DNA from: Skeletonema tropicum
Taxonomy: Eukaryota; Bacillariophyta; Thalassiosirophyceae; Thalassiosirales; Thalassiosiraceae
Reading direction: 5' to 3'
Length of the DNA stretch: 64,000 nt
NCBI GenBank assembly: GCA_037178625.1
Contig: CM074142.1
Span: 682,001-746,000 of the forward strand
A model generated the notes under the pieces. The model saw only the letters and a program-made list of their open reading frames with translations, searched no databases and was not told the origin of the DNA. Of this stretch, positions 1-9,189 are shown in pieces (position 1 is the stretch's first letter; each line of letters begins with the position of its first letter). The position numbers and the translations under genes are program-made.

Positions 1-559
1 TTAGAACCGCTTCGTACGAATCCTTCTCATTCCAAGGCCAACAATCTTCTAAGTATCGGACAATGCATACCGGCTTCTCTCCTACATCATCTCTTTAAGT
101 AGCAAAATGTCAAATGTCGGAACTGACAACCATAGAAAATAAGAAAGTACTGACAATGAGAAATAGTTAGCAAGCAAGTTAGAGCCGCTTCATTTCTCAC
201 TAGCCTCGCTGACGCTCGTCTAGCCGCTGCGCGGGTTTTCTAAATAAGAGAGGAGGCACCGGCTATCTACTACGATATTGATTGTGTCTACTTATATACA
301 TAGCAGTATTCAAATAGTACGTTATGTAACACTTTAATTATTATGTAATAAAGGTTGTACATTGCCTTCTACGAATGCTGTGTAGTGATTACTGAGACAC
401 GGTTGGGAGAATATTGATTTATGTGAGAGGGATTATCTATGAAGAGGTTTAATGTGAACGTGTGGAAACGATTGAAGACAGGTAGGAAGAAATTAGAGCG
501 AGATGTAAATCATTTGGTGAAATAATATTCTACAGGACTGTTAGTATGATTTGGCAGAG
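1..559. other. gene-poor left edge
   Basis: No credible coding region is visible. AT-rich stretches alternate with a GC-rich segment near 180-240. A short motif, AGAGCCGCTTC, occurs at about 181 and again near 1267. A weaker copy (AGAACCGCTTCG) begins at base 3 and a related AGAGCCGCTT sits near 41134, so it may be a piece of a dispersed repeat. Confidence 0.4.
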
Positions 560-830
560 TTAGTACCCACTCTCGGATTCCTTCTTAATGTTGGTGAAAG
601 TGGTGATGTAATTGACGTTAGAAGTGAGAGCCTTGTTGTACAATGTAAGAGTATCATGTTCATTTCTGATATTGTTGAGGGTTTCAAGATCGACCCCCGA
701 ACTCTGTGCTAAGTTACACACAATATCAAATTTTGTTTTCCAGTTAGTCAAGGAGCAATTGACCTGTTCGATCGTGGTCTTTGCATCATCCAAATCCTCC
801 TGTACGTTGTTGAGGATGTTGGAGACATGG
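560..830 (-). pseudogene. possible coiled-coil exon, open 5' end
   Basis: The minus strand is open from about 955 to the stop at 560. Its last ~90 codons read like a soluble helical or coiled-coil segment (NILNNVQEDLDDAKTTIEQ, then ETLNNIRNEHDTLTLYN). There is no in-frame ATG. Upstream the frame runs into the G-rich tandem repeat, where it gives a repeated GGDTPPCPP. This could be the last exon of a gene whose 5' part was lost to repeat expansion, or a chance frame. I do not recognise the family. Confidence 0.25.
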
Positions 831-837
831 ATGAGAA

Positions 838-1056
838 AACGGGGGGGGCAAGGGGGGGTGTCCCCCCCTGAACAATCAAATCTAAGCCAATCAAAGAAAG
901 AGTCAATCGAAAATTCTAAAAACGGGGGGCAAGGGGGGGTGTCCCCCCTGAACAATCAAATCTAAGCCAATCAAAGAAAGAGTCAATCGAAAATTCTAAA
1001 AACGGGGGGGGCAAGGGGTCAAATCAAGCCAATCAAAGAAAGAGTCGATCGAAAAT
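838..1056. repeat. G-rich ~82-bp tandem repeat
   Basis: Two nearly full units and one truncated unit. Each starts with a run of 6-8 G, then GCAAGGGG(GGG); the two full units continue with TGTCCCCCC. The rest of the unit is an AT-rich tail ending in AAAATTCTAAA. The G and C runs within a unit can pair as a hairpin, and the G runs could form a quadruplex. Confidence 0.85.
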
Positions 1057-1091
1057 GCCCGTGAAGGCCAAAGGACACGCCAAAGGGCCCG

Positions 1092-1142
1092 GACAGAACG
1101 ACAGAACGACAGAACGACAGAACGACCGACCGACCGAACGAC
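1092..1142. repeat. short tandem repeat (GACAGAAC)n
   Basis: Four copies of an 8-base GACAGAAC-type unit followed by GACC-type tetramers. It lies immediately downstream of the G-rich repeat and is typical microsatellite sequence. Confidence 0.85.
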
Positions 1143-2029
1143 TTAGCTCCTCTCATTATTTAGATTCCAAAAAGCAAGCAAGGTAAGGCCAACATAGGTC
1201 AAAACTGAAAGGGATAAAACCATACCCTTTCAGATTCATGACGCTTCAGGTTTGCATTCGCTTCCACCAACAAGTCAGAGCCGCTTCGGTGCGTTCGTTC
1301 TCATACCAACAAGAATAATTATCCGCAAGACCCATTTCGGGGGGGCGGGGCTAGCGGACCAGCAGCCGAGCTGGTCCGGTCTAGTTTCAACTTACGCTAA
1401 AAGGTTTTTCTGCGATTACAGAAAGCGAAATCGCAGGAAGAATTTGAAACGAAAATGGCGGGAGAAGCACAAAGATTTTTGCAGGGTTCTCCACACTTCG
1501 CTGACCACACACGCCACGCTGATTCACCGCGCTAGTAAATCGCGATTTTATGCTAGCTCCTATGTGCGTTATTTTTTACCTTAAGTTAGCTACCGTACCC
1601 TTACACAAGCTACCGCACATCAAAAAACCATCATGACCATGGCATCCGACAGCGTAGACGCCGTCGCCCTTATCTCAGCTAATACCAAGTCCCTAATTAA
1701 GTTTGATAGATTAAATCGCTTCTATTAATATGTAATGACAAGATTATTTGGTCAGAACATGAATAATTACAACGAGAGGCCCTTTGGATAGGGGGTCAAA
1801 TGTTGTGATGATGCGTCGAATTTTGACCGCAAGGCAGTGCATCGAGAGACTTTGGGGGTGGCTGTGGCAAAATTACTCGGTCGATATACTCTAATAAATA
1901 TATTGTATCGATTGGCCGAGTATCATTGCTGTAGAGGACCTCGAAAATCCTTTCAAAGGACCGACAGGCTGTTGAAATTCGGCGTCGTCACCTGTGTGTT
2001 GAAAATGCGCTCTAGCTCTCTCAATATTG
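1143..2029. other. intergenic, no supported gene
   Basis: A plus-strand frame at 1252-1584 (110 codons) is rich in R, K, S and H and has no recognisable domain. It contains a small inverted repeat (CTGCGATT ... AATCGCAG near 1410-1436). A second frame at 1837-2067 runs into the hairpin that follows. I see no good evidence that either is coding. Confidence 0.4.
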
Positions 2030-2112
2030 CTTATGATCACGGTTTAGCTGGCATAAATCGCTTCTAATGATATTGAACAAGCGATTTATGCCAGGCAAAC
2101 CGTGATCACAAG
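2030..2112. repeat. 34-bp-arm inverted repeat (hairpin)
   Basis: Left arm 2030-2063 and right arm 2079-2112 are reverse complements over 34 bp with three mismatches, separated by a 15-base loop. The inner part of the arms reads GGCATAAATCGCTT. No target duplication is evident. It may be a small foldback/MITE-like insertion or a convergent hairpin. Confidence 0.8.
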
Positions 2113-2562
2113 CACTTCCTAAGGTACTAGAGTACGCCGAATGATTACCATGGAGGTGGTGTTTTGTGCGGTGGAATGCCGGTAAAAATGGTTAATTTCG
2201 TATGTAGGCATGTAGATAAGCCCTAATATCATCTAACTTTACCGTACCACCACTTTCACTCAAAATCGCGCTATGAACACCGCAAAAAAAAAGTTGGCGG
2301 CAAGGTTGGCCGGTCGTTTTTGGCGCCACGTACAGCCACCACACTGCCATCCTGCTTCCAAGATCTTATGACCATCAGAAGGGCATTACTGATTATGCCA
2401 TCGCATGGCCAATCTTGAAATTTGGTGCCGTATGAGCTAGGTGTAGCCACCCCATGGTCACTCTGTCAGCCGGCTATATTCCGAATCGCAAATATAATAT
2501 TTATTACTACGCAATATATATGATATAATAATAGCTCACTACGACTTACTACAACTGCTACG
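2113..2562. other. intergenic upstream of zinc-ribbon ORF
   Basis: No gene seen. Bases around 2276-2305 (ACACCGCAAAAAAAAAGTTGG) have a near inverted counterpart around 8478-8508, which hints at a shared dispersed repeat. The stretch just before 2563 is AT-rich and could hold a promoter. Confidence 0.35.
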
Positions 2563-3066
2563 ATGAACAATCACGGAAATAACAGCGAAACTACCTTTAG
2601 TTTTTACTGTCCCAACAACAAGTGCAATCAAAGTTGCGAAATTTGTTTGAATGATCGCAATATTTGCTGTTATTATCGAGTGGATGGATTTGTTCAAGTT
2701 CAATGCCCGAAATGCAAACAAACATCCTACGTTTGCGCAACATGCCTTAATTACAACAACAGCTTCAAGAGGAACATCACTAGACATTGTCGCTCTTGTC
2801 ACAAGAATACCTCCGTCTCTTCATCTCCGATTTTGTCTCCAATAAATGCTCGCGTGGAAAATAATAATATGGATATTTCAATTCGCAGCAGCACCGGTGT
2901 AGGAGATAGCGATGTCGATATGTTTGATACTACTGGTGACAGTAATCGCGAGTACGACAGTGATGAACTAGAAGATCTCCCTTCTTTTGTTAATAATGAA
3001 GATGATGAGTGGGACGAGTTGGACACGGGCGTCGATGCCGGAAGATTTGTTACAGGAGGATTTTGA
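2563..3066 (+). CDS. hypothetical cysteine-rich zinc-ribbon protein
   Basis: 167 codons from an ATG. The first ~85 residues contain several CxxC/CxxxC pairs (CEIC, CPKC, CATC, CRSC) spaced like tandem zinc ribbons. The rest is acidic and serine-rich, ending DDEWDELDTGVDAG. I do not recognise the family. The frame ends at TGA 3064-3066, but the next frame carries on with sense-looking sequence. This ORF is therefore probably the 5' part of a longer gene now broken by frameshifts. It could be an element-encoded protein, since it abuts satellite DNA and nothing host-like. Confidence 0.4.
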   Translation: MNNHGNNSETTFSFYCPNNKCNQSCEICLNDRNICCYYRVDGFVQVQCPKCKQTSYVCATCLNYNNSFKRNITRHCRSCHKNTSVSSSPILSPINARVENNNMDISIRSSTGVGDSDVDMFDTTGDSNREYDSDELEDLPSFVNNEDDEWDELDTGVDAGRFVTGGF

Positions 3067-3817
3067 GCAACAACTCGCCACATAAGCGCCATCAGCTCCA
3101 GCGGCACCGGGGACGAATCTGCGCCTACTGCAACAATGTCTCAGTGCTGCCACAAGCATTTGTGTGCCATCGAAACTTTTCCACTCTTTGGATCCAACGA
3201 AATGAGGAAGAGCAAACGCTACTTCTGGCAAGACTACATACATTATCATGTTAGCGGGGAGCGGTTTGGAGGGTTGAGGGGGCTTACTTGGCGTTCTATC
3301 AACCGGTTGGAGACTTGCGACAATGAGAGCATGCTATCGCTCGATGACTCTGTGTTAATGTTCGAAATGATGGATCATGCCCTGAACAACAAGGGAGAAC
3401 AGAAGGAAATATTTTATGACATCGTTTGCAACCTTTTCTCAAAGCTCTCAACCACCCAATTGAGTGCTGCTTCCCTGTTCAGGGATTTGGAGGGGCATCA
3501 AGAGAAATTGCTTGCGCCATTCGTTGCCAGTTTGAATTCAACCCAGAACCAACATTATGTTAAGTGCGTAACGCTGGAATGATTGCACATTGTGTGATAG
3601 TGATGAGGTTGTGAATAGAATGAATATTGAAAGACAATATATTGAGCAGGAGATTGACACATACTGTCTATTGTTTCCTTGCAAAAGGGGCGGTGATGGG
3701 TTTGAACACAAGTTCGCCTGCGTTTTTAGTGACTGGGATGTCATAACAAAGCATGGTAAAAAGGGTCAAAGCTTGCTATCATGGCATGTATTAAATGCCA
3801 CAGAGTATTCTGGCTAG
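3067..3817 (+). pseudogene. frameshifted continuation of the zinc-ribbon gene
   Basis: Two overlapping plus frames follow. The first (about 3136-3582) contains KRYFWQDYIHYHVSGERFGG and a helical region. The second (about 3577-3817) contains CTLCDSD and ends NATEYSG. Between 3066 and 3136 a third frame reads SKLFHSLDPTK just before the FWQDY segment, so at least two frameshifts would join one protein. The layout of cysteine-rich head, proline linker and globular domain suggests a single ancestral gene, but no known domain can be named. Introns are a less likely explanation because no good GT...AG pairs sit at the breaks. Confidence 0.35.
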
Positions 3818-3884
3818 CATAGATCTTTAGACATATATAATAAAGATTGAAAAACCATATATCCAATAATTTAGTCTATTTTTC

Positions 3885-4611
3885 ACCTTAGGCTGCACAC
3901 CCCACAATGCTATAGTGTGGCACCACAAATTTCCACTGTGCTCATCAGGGCACAAAACTGCTTGTATTGTCCAATGTATGAGTGGTGCAGAAGAAGTTAG
4001 TCTATTAGCCTCTTCTATACATCCATATAGATGACATATCAACTCAGACCTCACATATTGCACCTGTAGGCTGCATACCACCATGCTACTGTGGCGCCAC
4101 AAAGACCACTGTGCTCATCAGGGCCCCAAATTGCTTGTATTGTCCAATGTATGAGTGGTGCAGAAGAAGTTAGTCTATTAGCCTCTTCTATACATCCATA
4201 TAGATGACATATCAACTCAGACCTCACATATTGCACCTGTAGGCTGCATACCACCATGCTACTGTGGCGCCACAAAGACCACTATGCTCATCAGGGCCCC
4301 AAATTGCTTGTATTGTCCAATGTATGAGTGGTGCAGAAGAAGTTAGTCTATTAGCCTCTTCTATACATCCATATAGATGACATATCAACTCAGACCTCAC
4401 ATATTGCACCTGTAGGCTGCATACCACCATGCTACTGTGGCGCCACAAAGACCACTATGCTCATCAGGGCCCCAAATTGCTTGTATTGTCCAATGTATGA
4501 GTGGTGCAGAAGAAGTTAGTCTATTAGCCTCTTCTATACATCCATAAAGATGATATATCAACTCAGACCTCACATATTGCACCTGTAGGCTGCATACCAC
4601 CATGCTAATGA
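3885..4611. repeat. satellite array, 173-bp unit
   Basis: The anchor GGCTGCA recurs at 3891, 4069, 4242, 4415 and 4588, giving periods of 178, 173, 173 and 173 bp. The inner units are almost identical and the leftmost is diverged. The long minus-strand frames across the units are by-products of the array. It abuts the next array directly at about 4612. Confidence 0.95.
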
Positions 4612-6598
4612 GGCATTTGGTGGCATATCAGCCCCATATCTGAGCACATATACGTATGCAGTGACATGAATATGGGCAGTGACCACATCTGGAGGCCCCA
4701 TATCATTGGTATGGATAGTGGGCAAGATAATATGTTTGGCATTTGGTCTCTATGTATGCTGAGGCGATGCCACAGCCTCATGTGTGCCCGCTAAGACTGA
4801 TTTGGTGGCACATCAGCCCCATGATATCTGAGCACATATACGTATGCAGTGACATGAATATGGGCAGTGACCACATCTGGAGGCCCAATATCATTGGTAT
4901 GGATAGTGGGCAAGATAATATGTTTGGCATTTGGTCTCTATGTATGCTGAGGCGATGCCACAGCCTCATGTGTGCCCGCTAAGACTGATTTGGTGGCATA
5001 TCAGCCCCATATCTGAGCACATATACGTATGCAGTGACATGAATATGGGCAGTGACCACATCTGGAGGCCCCATATCATTGGTATGGATAGTGGGCAAGA
5101 TAATATGTTTGGCATTTGGTCTCTATGTATGCTGAGGCGATGCCACAGCCTCATGTGTGCCCGCTAAGACTGATTTGGTGGCACATCAGCCCCATATCTG
5201 AGCACATATACGTATGCAGTGACATGAATATGGGCAGTGACCACATCTGGAGGCCCCATATCATTGGTATGGATAGTGGGCAAGATAATATGTTTGGCAT
5301 TTGGTCTCTATGTATGCTGAAGTGATGGCACAGCCTCATGTGTGCCCACTATGACTGATTTGGTGGCATCATATCAGCCCCATGATATCTGAGCACACAT
5401 ACGTATGCAGTGACATGAATATGGGCAATGACCACATCTGAAGGCCCCATATCATTGGTATGGATAGTGGGCAAGATAATATGTTTGGCATTTGGTCTCT
5501 ATGTATGCTGAGGCGATGCCACAGCCTCATGTGTGCCCACTAAGACTGATTTGGTGGCATCATAGCAGCCCCATATCTGAGCACATATACGTATGCAGTG
5601 ACATGAATATGGGCAGTGACCACATCTGGAGGCCCAACATCATTGGTATGGATAGTGGGCAAGATAATATGTTTGGCATTTGGTCTCTATGTATGCTGAG
5701 GCGATGCCACAGCCTCATGTGTGCCCAAGAATAAGACAGATTTGGTGGCACATCAGCCCCATATCTGAGCACATATACGTATGCAGTGACATGAATATGG
5801 GCAGTGACCACATCTGGAGGCCCCATATCATTGGTATGGATAGTGGACAAGATAATATGTTTGGCATTTGGTCTCTATGTGTGCTGAAGTGATGCCACAG
5901 CCTCATGTGTGCCCGCTAAGACTGATTTGGTGGTGGCATATCAGCCCCATATCTGAGCACATATAAGTGTGCAGTGACATGAATATGGGCAATGACCACA
6001 TCTGGAGGCCCCATATCATTGGTATGGATAGTGGGCAAGATAATATGTTTGGCATTTGGTCTCTATGTGTGCTGAAGTGATGCCACAGCCTCATGTGTGC
6101 CCGCTATGACTGATTTGGTGGCATATCAGCCCCATATCTGAGCACATATACGTATGCAGTGACATGAATATGGGCAGTGACCACATCTGGAGGCCCCATA
6201 TCATTGGTATGGATAGTGGGCAAGATAATATGTTTGGCATTTGGTCTCTATGTATGCTGAGGCGATGCCACAGCCTCATGTGTGCCCACTATGACTGATT
6301 TGCTGGTGGCACATCAGCCCCATATCTGAGCACATATACGTATGCAGTGACATGAATATGGGCAATGATCACCTCTGGAGGCCCCATATCATTGGTATGG
6401 ATAGTGGGCAAGATAATATGTTTGGCATTTGGTCTCTATGTATGCTGAGGCGATGCCACAGCCTCATTTGTGCTGCTCAGTGCCATGACTGATTTGGTGG
6501 CACATCAGCCCCATATCTGAGCACATATACGTGTGCAGTGACATGAATATGGGCAATGATCACCTCTGGAGGCCCAACATCATTGGTATGGATAGTGG
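4612..6598. repeat. satellite array, 185-194-bp unit
   Basis: The anchor ATTTGGTGGCA (or a close variant) recurs at 4615, 4800, 4988, 5173, 5358, 5549, 5740, 5925, 6113, 6298 and 6492. Spacings are 185-194 bp, giving ten units and a partial one. Length differences come from small indels beside TTTGGTGG and CATATCAGCC. Units share TATGGATAGTGGGCAAGATA and CATATACGTATG. Open frames on both strands (repeated HIYVCSDMNMGSDHI) reflect a unit with few stops and are not taken as genes. Confidence 0.95.
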
Positions 6599-6977
6599 TT
6601 ATAATGTTTGGTTATCGCAAGCAAAATGTTATGGTGTTCCTGCAGCTATATAGCCTCATACTTATCTGTCTTATTAATGATGAGGATTAAATTTTTAAAA
6701 AGTGCCTGTCCGTCACCATTTTTCGGAAGAGTCTGTCGGTTTGTCAGTGATGAGACGAGAACTCCGAAACGAGAACCCTTCTTCGCGCACCTATAATATT
6801 GATGTTGGCACTGCCAGCACAGATGTAATCACGGGAGCAGCGGGAGACTCTCACAAACTAACCAATGCAAATTATACAAGAACAAGCACCGCCGAAAAAT
6901 CATTACTGTCACAGTGTATCACCAAATTGTTAAAACTACTATGAGGTTAAGCTACCTACCCATCGTACCCGCTGACC
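6599..6977. other. intergenic upstream of Tudor-like gene
   Basis: Unique sequence after the satellite. A frame at about 6702-6944 has no recognisable content. The 6950-6977 stretch leads into the ATG of the Tudor-like gene and would be its 5' UTR or promoter. Confidence 0.35.
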
Positions 6978-7106
6978 ATGAGTATTCTCGAGAAAAAAAC
7001 ACAATCGAGCTCTTCGAAGACGGCAAAGGGAACGCTATCTAAGTTGAAAAATATTGTATCATCACTTTCAAATCATACAGGAAAATCAACAAACAGATCG
7101 TGGTAA
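6978..7106 (+). pseudogene. 5' exon fragment of Tudor/SH3-like gene
   Basis: Starting at ATG 6978 the frame reads MSILEKKTQSSSSKTAKG, then LSKLKNIVSSLSNHT up to base 7078. It then enters unrelated sequence and stops at 7104-7106. The same LKNIVSSLSNHT codons reappear at 9155-9189 in exactly the same phase and are followed there by PPSGWYPGYIK, the first Tudor-like domain. The simplest reading is that 6978-7078 is the original start of the gene at 9190-10393, now separated from it by an inserted block. The join is seen in sequence; that an insertion caused it is inference. Confidence 0.6.
7041..7078 (+). repeat. 38-bp direct repeat, left copy
   Basis: Bases 7041-7078 are identical to 9152-9189. 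A third copy, inverted and 37 bp long, lies at 9077-9113. The two direct copies bound the inserted block, like an unusually long target-site duplication or a repair-synthesis footprint. Confidence 0.85.
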
Positions 7107-8025
7107 CACGACCACTCGAGCTTCCGTACAAGTACAACAGTCTGCTGCCAACGATGCCACTGATTCTGCTACTTCAGAGACTGACAAGGTAAGCATTGAT
7201 GCATTGATTTTGATTGTTTGGTTGTTGCTGCTAATCTTCTTCACTAACAAAATTGTTCTTTGTGCAATTGTTTGACGAATCGATAACAAGCGGGAAAACT
7301 ACCTCTCTTTTACTCGCGGGAACTTCGAAATGGCAACTGCTGCTGTCCCTACCCCATTGACTGAAAATAATGGCAGAACTCCATCCACTGTTGCTGCCCC
7401 TGCTCGCGTGAATATCATGAACCTACTATCTAACTACGCCGACACTGGTGCATCTTCTGGGAAGGAAAATCAACAAACAGTAGAACGTGGACACGAAGTT
7501 AACACGCCCAATCGAGCTTCCGTACAACAGTCTGCTGCCAACAATACCACTGATTCTGCTACTTCAGAGACTGACGAGGTAAGCATTGATGCATTTATTT
7601 CTATTGTTTGGTTGTTGCTGCTAATCTTCTTCACTAACAAAATTGTTCTTTGTGCAATTGTTTGACGAATCGATAACAAGCAGGAAAACTACCTCTCTTT
7701 TACTCGCGGGAACTTCGAAATGGCAATTTGTTCGAACGCAATCAAGCAAGATCATCCCTGCCACTTTGCCTTGTGTATTCCGTGCCAAATGAGCAAAATT
7801 GACGCATCTGGGACAAATAAGAGGCGAGGGCGAAAAAGGGCCTGGAACGATGACTCAACCAAAAATCAAGACACGGCCAGGAAACGAGGCGCTTGCAATC
7901 ATGAGGATTTAGTCCAAGGCCTGTCGTCGCATACAAATCAGAGTTATTTCACCAAGGCGTGGATGGAAAAGCATGGTTGCCATAAGTGCGATGAGTGCAA
8001 CAAGCTCATTCCTCCGCAGAAGTAG
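7081..8025 (+). CDS. three-exon gene with tandemly duplicated exon
   Basis: Proposed exons are 7081-7188 (5' end missing at the insertion seam), 7291-7578 and 7681-8025. Introns 7189-7290 and 7579-7680 are each 102 bp, start GTAAGC, contain CACTAAC and end AACAAG. Removing them joins the exons in phase 0. Exons 1 and 2 share RASVQ(VQ)QSAAN..TDSATSETD, and the duplicated block (about 7080-7335 and 7474-7725) covers exon end, intron and next exon start. The last exon has basic NKRRGRKRAW and a C-terminal HGCHKCDECNK zinc-knuckle-like motif. Function unknown. The second acceptor is AAGCAG, so NAGNAG splicing (adding or dropping one Gln) is possible. Confidence 0.5.
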
Positions 8026-9076
8026 ATAGTAATATATGAAGAATATTTGTGTTAGGAATAATATATAAAAATTAGAAGATACATCAAATATTTAGTACAT
8101 TAAATACAATCAATGGATACAATAAAATACCTTATACATATACAATACGCAATATACGCTATATATAATTATGACCGTACAGTGGCTGAGATGGTGGCTA
8201 CAGGTTGACTGTCAATGTGGCCGAGGGGTTGTTGTGCAGATGTTGTTATGGTGGCTAAAACGATTTGGCTGTGTAATGGCTGTAGGAAAACTGGGCATAC
8301 GGTGGCAATATGTGACAAAATGTGGGTGGAGAGTGGTCATAGATTTTGGAGCTGGTGAGGGTGAAAAGTTGTTGAGAGGTGGCCATGGATCCTACGGCCA
8401 CCGCGGCAGTCATGTTCACGACCACCAGTACCGCCATTTTTTGGGTGGCCGTAGCTTGGTCTGGCTCAGTTTCGGTCACAGCACGGCCAACTTTTTTTTC
8501 GCGGTGAATCAGCGTGCACGACACATTCTCATCACTGTCAATTCAATGACACCGAAGACTACTATGTACGGCATTGCCATCATTTCATTTGGTAGTCAGC
8601 AAAGGAACGCGTGGCAAGGAGACTCATACAGAGTTTACCTACGGAGTACCAAAACTATACTCAAGCACCATACTACCGCGCTGAGCAATTCTGCTGCCTT
8701 ATCAATCAAACTCGCAAATGTAGACCAAAATGTCTCCTATTCAGCTGAGCAGACAAGCCATGAAGAAATGGGACGTTATGACGATATCGAATAGATACAA
8801 ATATTCAGAACTTTATCTTCTCCTACCCTTTTTCTTTTGCACACATGCTTGCGTATAATGGCTGAGACAGTGCAAGTGTCTTGGCGATAGACAGTTCATC
8901 TCGGATATTTTTTTTTTTAGTTTTGTTATGTATGTTCAAGAAGGATAACCGGATAGTTTGCAAATTGTCAATAGGTTTTTAACAAGCGACATTCGTTATG
9001 TTCAAGAAGGATAACCGGTTATCGAAGATAGGAGAGTTTGCAAATTGTATTTGCAAATAAAAGCGGATGGACTTCT
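8026..9076. other. non-coding part of the inserted block
   Basis: A plus-strand frame at 8171-8794 (207 codons) is open, but its composition (W, V, G and R rich, then changing abruptly) and lack of any motif argue against a gene. The AT-rich part at 8026-8170 may be the 3' UTR of the preceding gene. Two imperfect copies of a ~45-bp segment containing GAAGGATAACCGG and GTTTGCAAATTGT lie at about 8925-8970 and 8996-9050. Confidence 0.35.
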
Positions 9077-9189
9077 GTATGATTTGAAAGTGATGATACA
9101 ATATTTTTCAACTCTTAGATTAGGACGTTAATTACTTGGTCCTAATCTAAGAAGTTGAAAAATATTGTATCATCACTTTCAAATCATAC
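9077..9189. repeat. 49/50-bp-arm near-perfect hairpin
   Basis: Left arm 9077-9125 and right arm 9140-9189 are reverse complements with a single 1-base bulge, separated by a 14-base loop. The outer 37 bp of the left arm are the inverted copy of the 38-bp repeat that flanks the insertion. The inner 12 bp (TCCTAATCTAAG on the right arm) occur only here. The right arm also encodes LKNIVSSLSNHT. Confidence 0.9.

Larger units (their letters stand above)
7079..9151. other. 2.07-kb block inserted in Tudor-like gene
   Basis: This block separates two parts of one reading frame and is bounded by the 38-bp direct repeats. It carries a gene with tandemly duplicated exons (7081-8025), about 1 kb without a clear gene, two copies of TTCAAGAAGGATAACCGG (about 8935 and 9002), and at its right end an inverted copy of the bounding repeat. 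It has no terminal inverted repeats, LTRs, transposase or integrase that I can see, so the class of event is unknown. Confidence 0.55.

Noticed and set aside
4051..6279. Long ORFs on both strands across the satellite arrays
   Set aside because: They recur exactly with the repeat period and on both strands, which is what a tandem repeat with few stops produces.
3885..6598. CRISPR-like array
   Set aside because: Repeats are long, contiguous and without unique spacers; the genome is eukaryotic.
8171..8794. 207-codon plus-strand ORF
   Set aside because: Biased and shifting composition, no motif and poor start context; probably chance.
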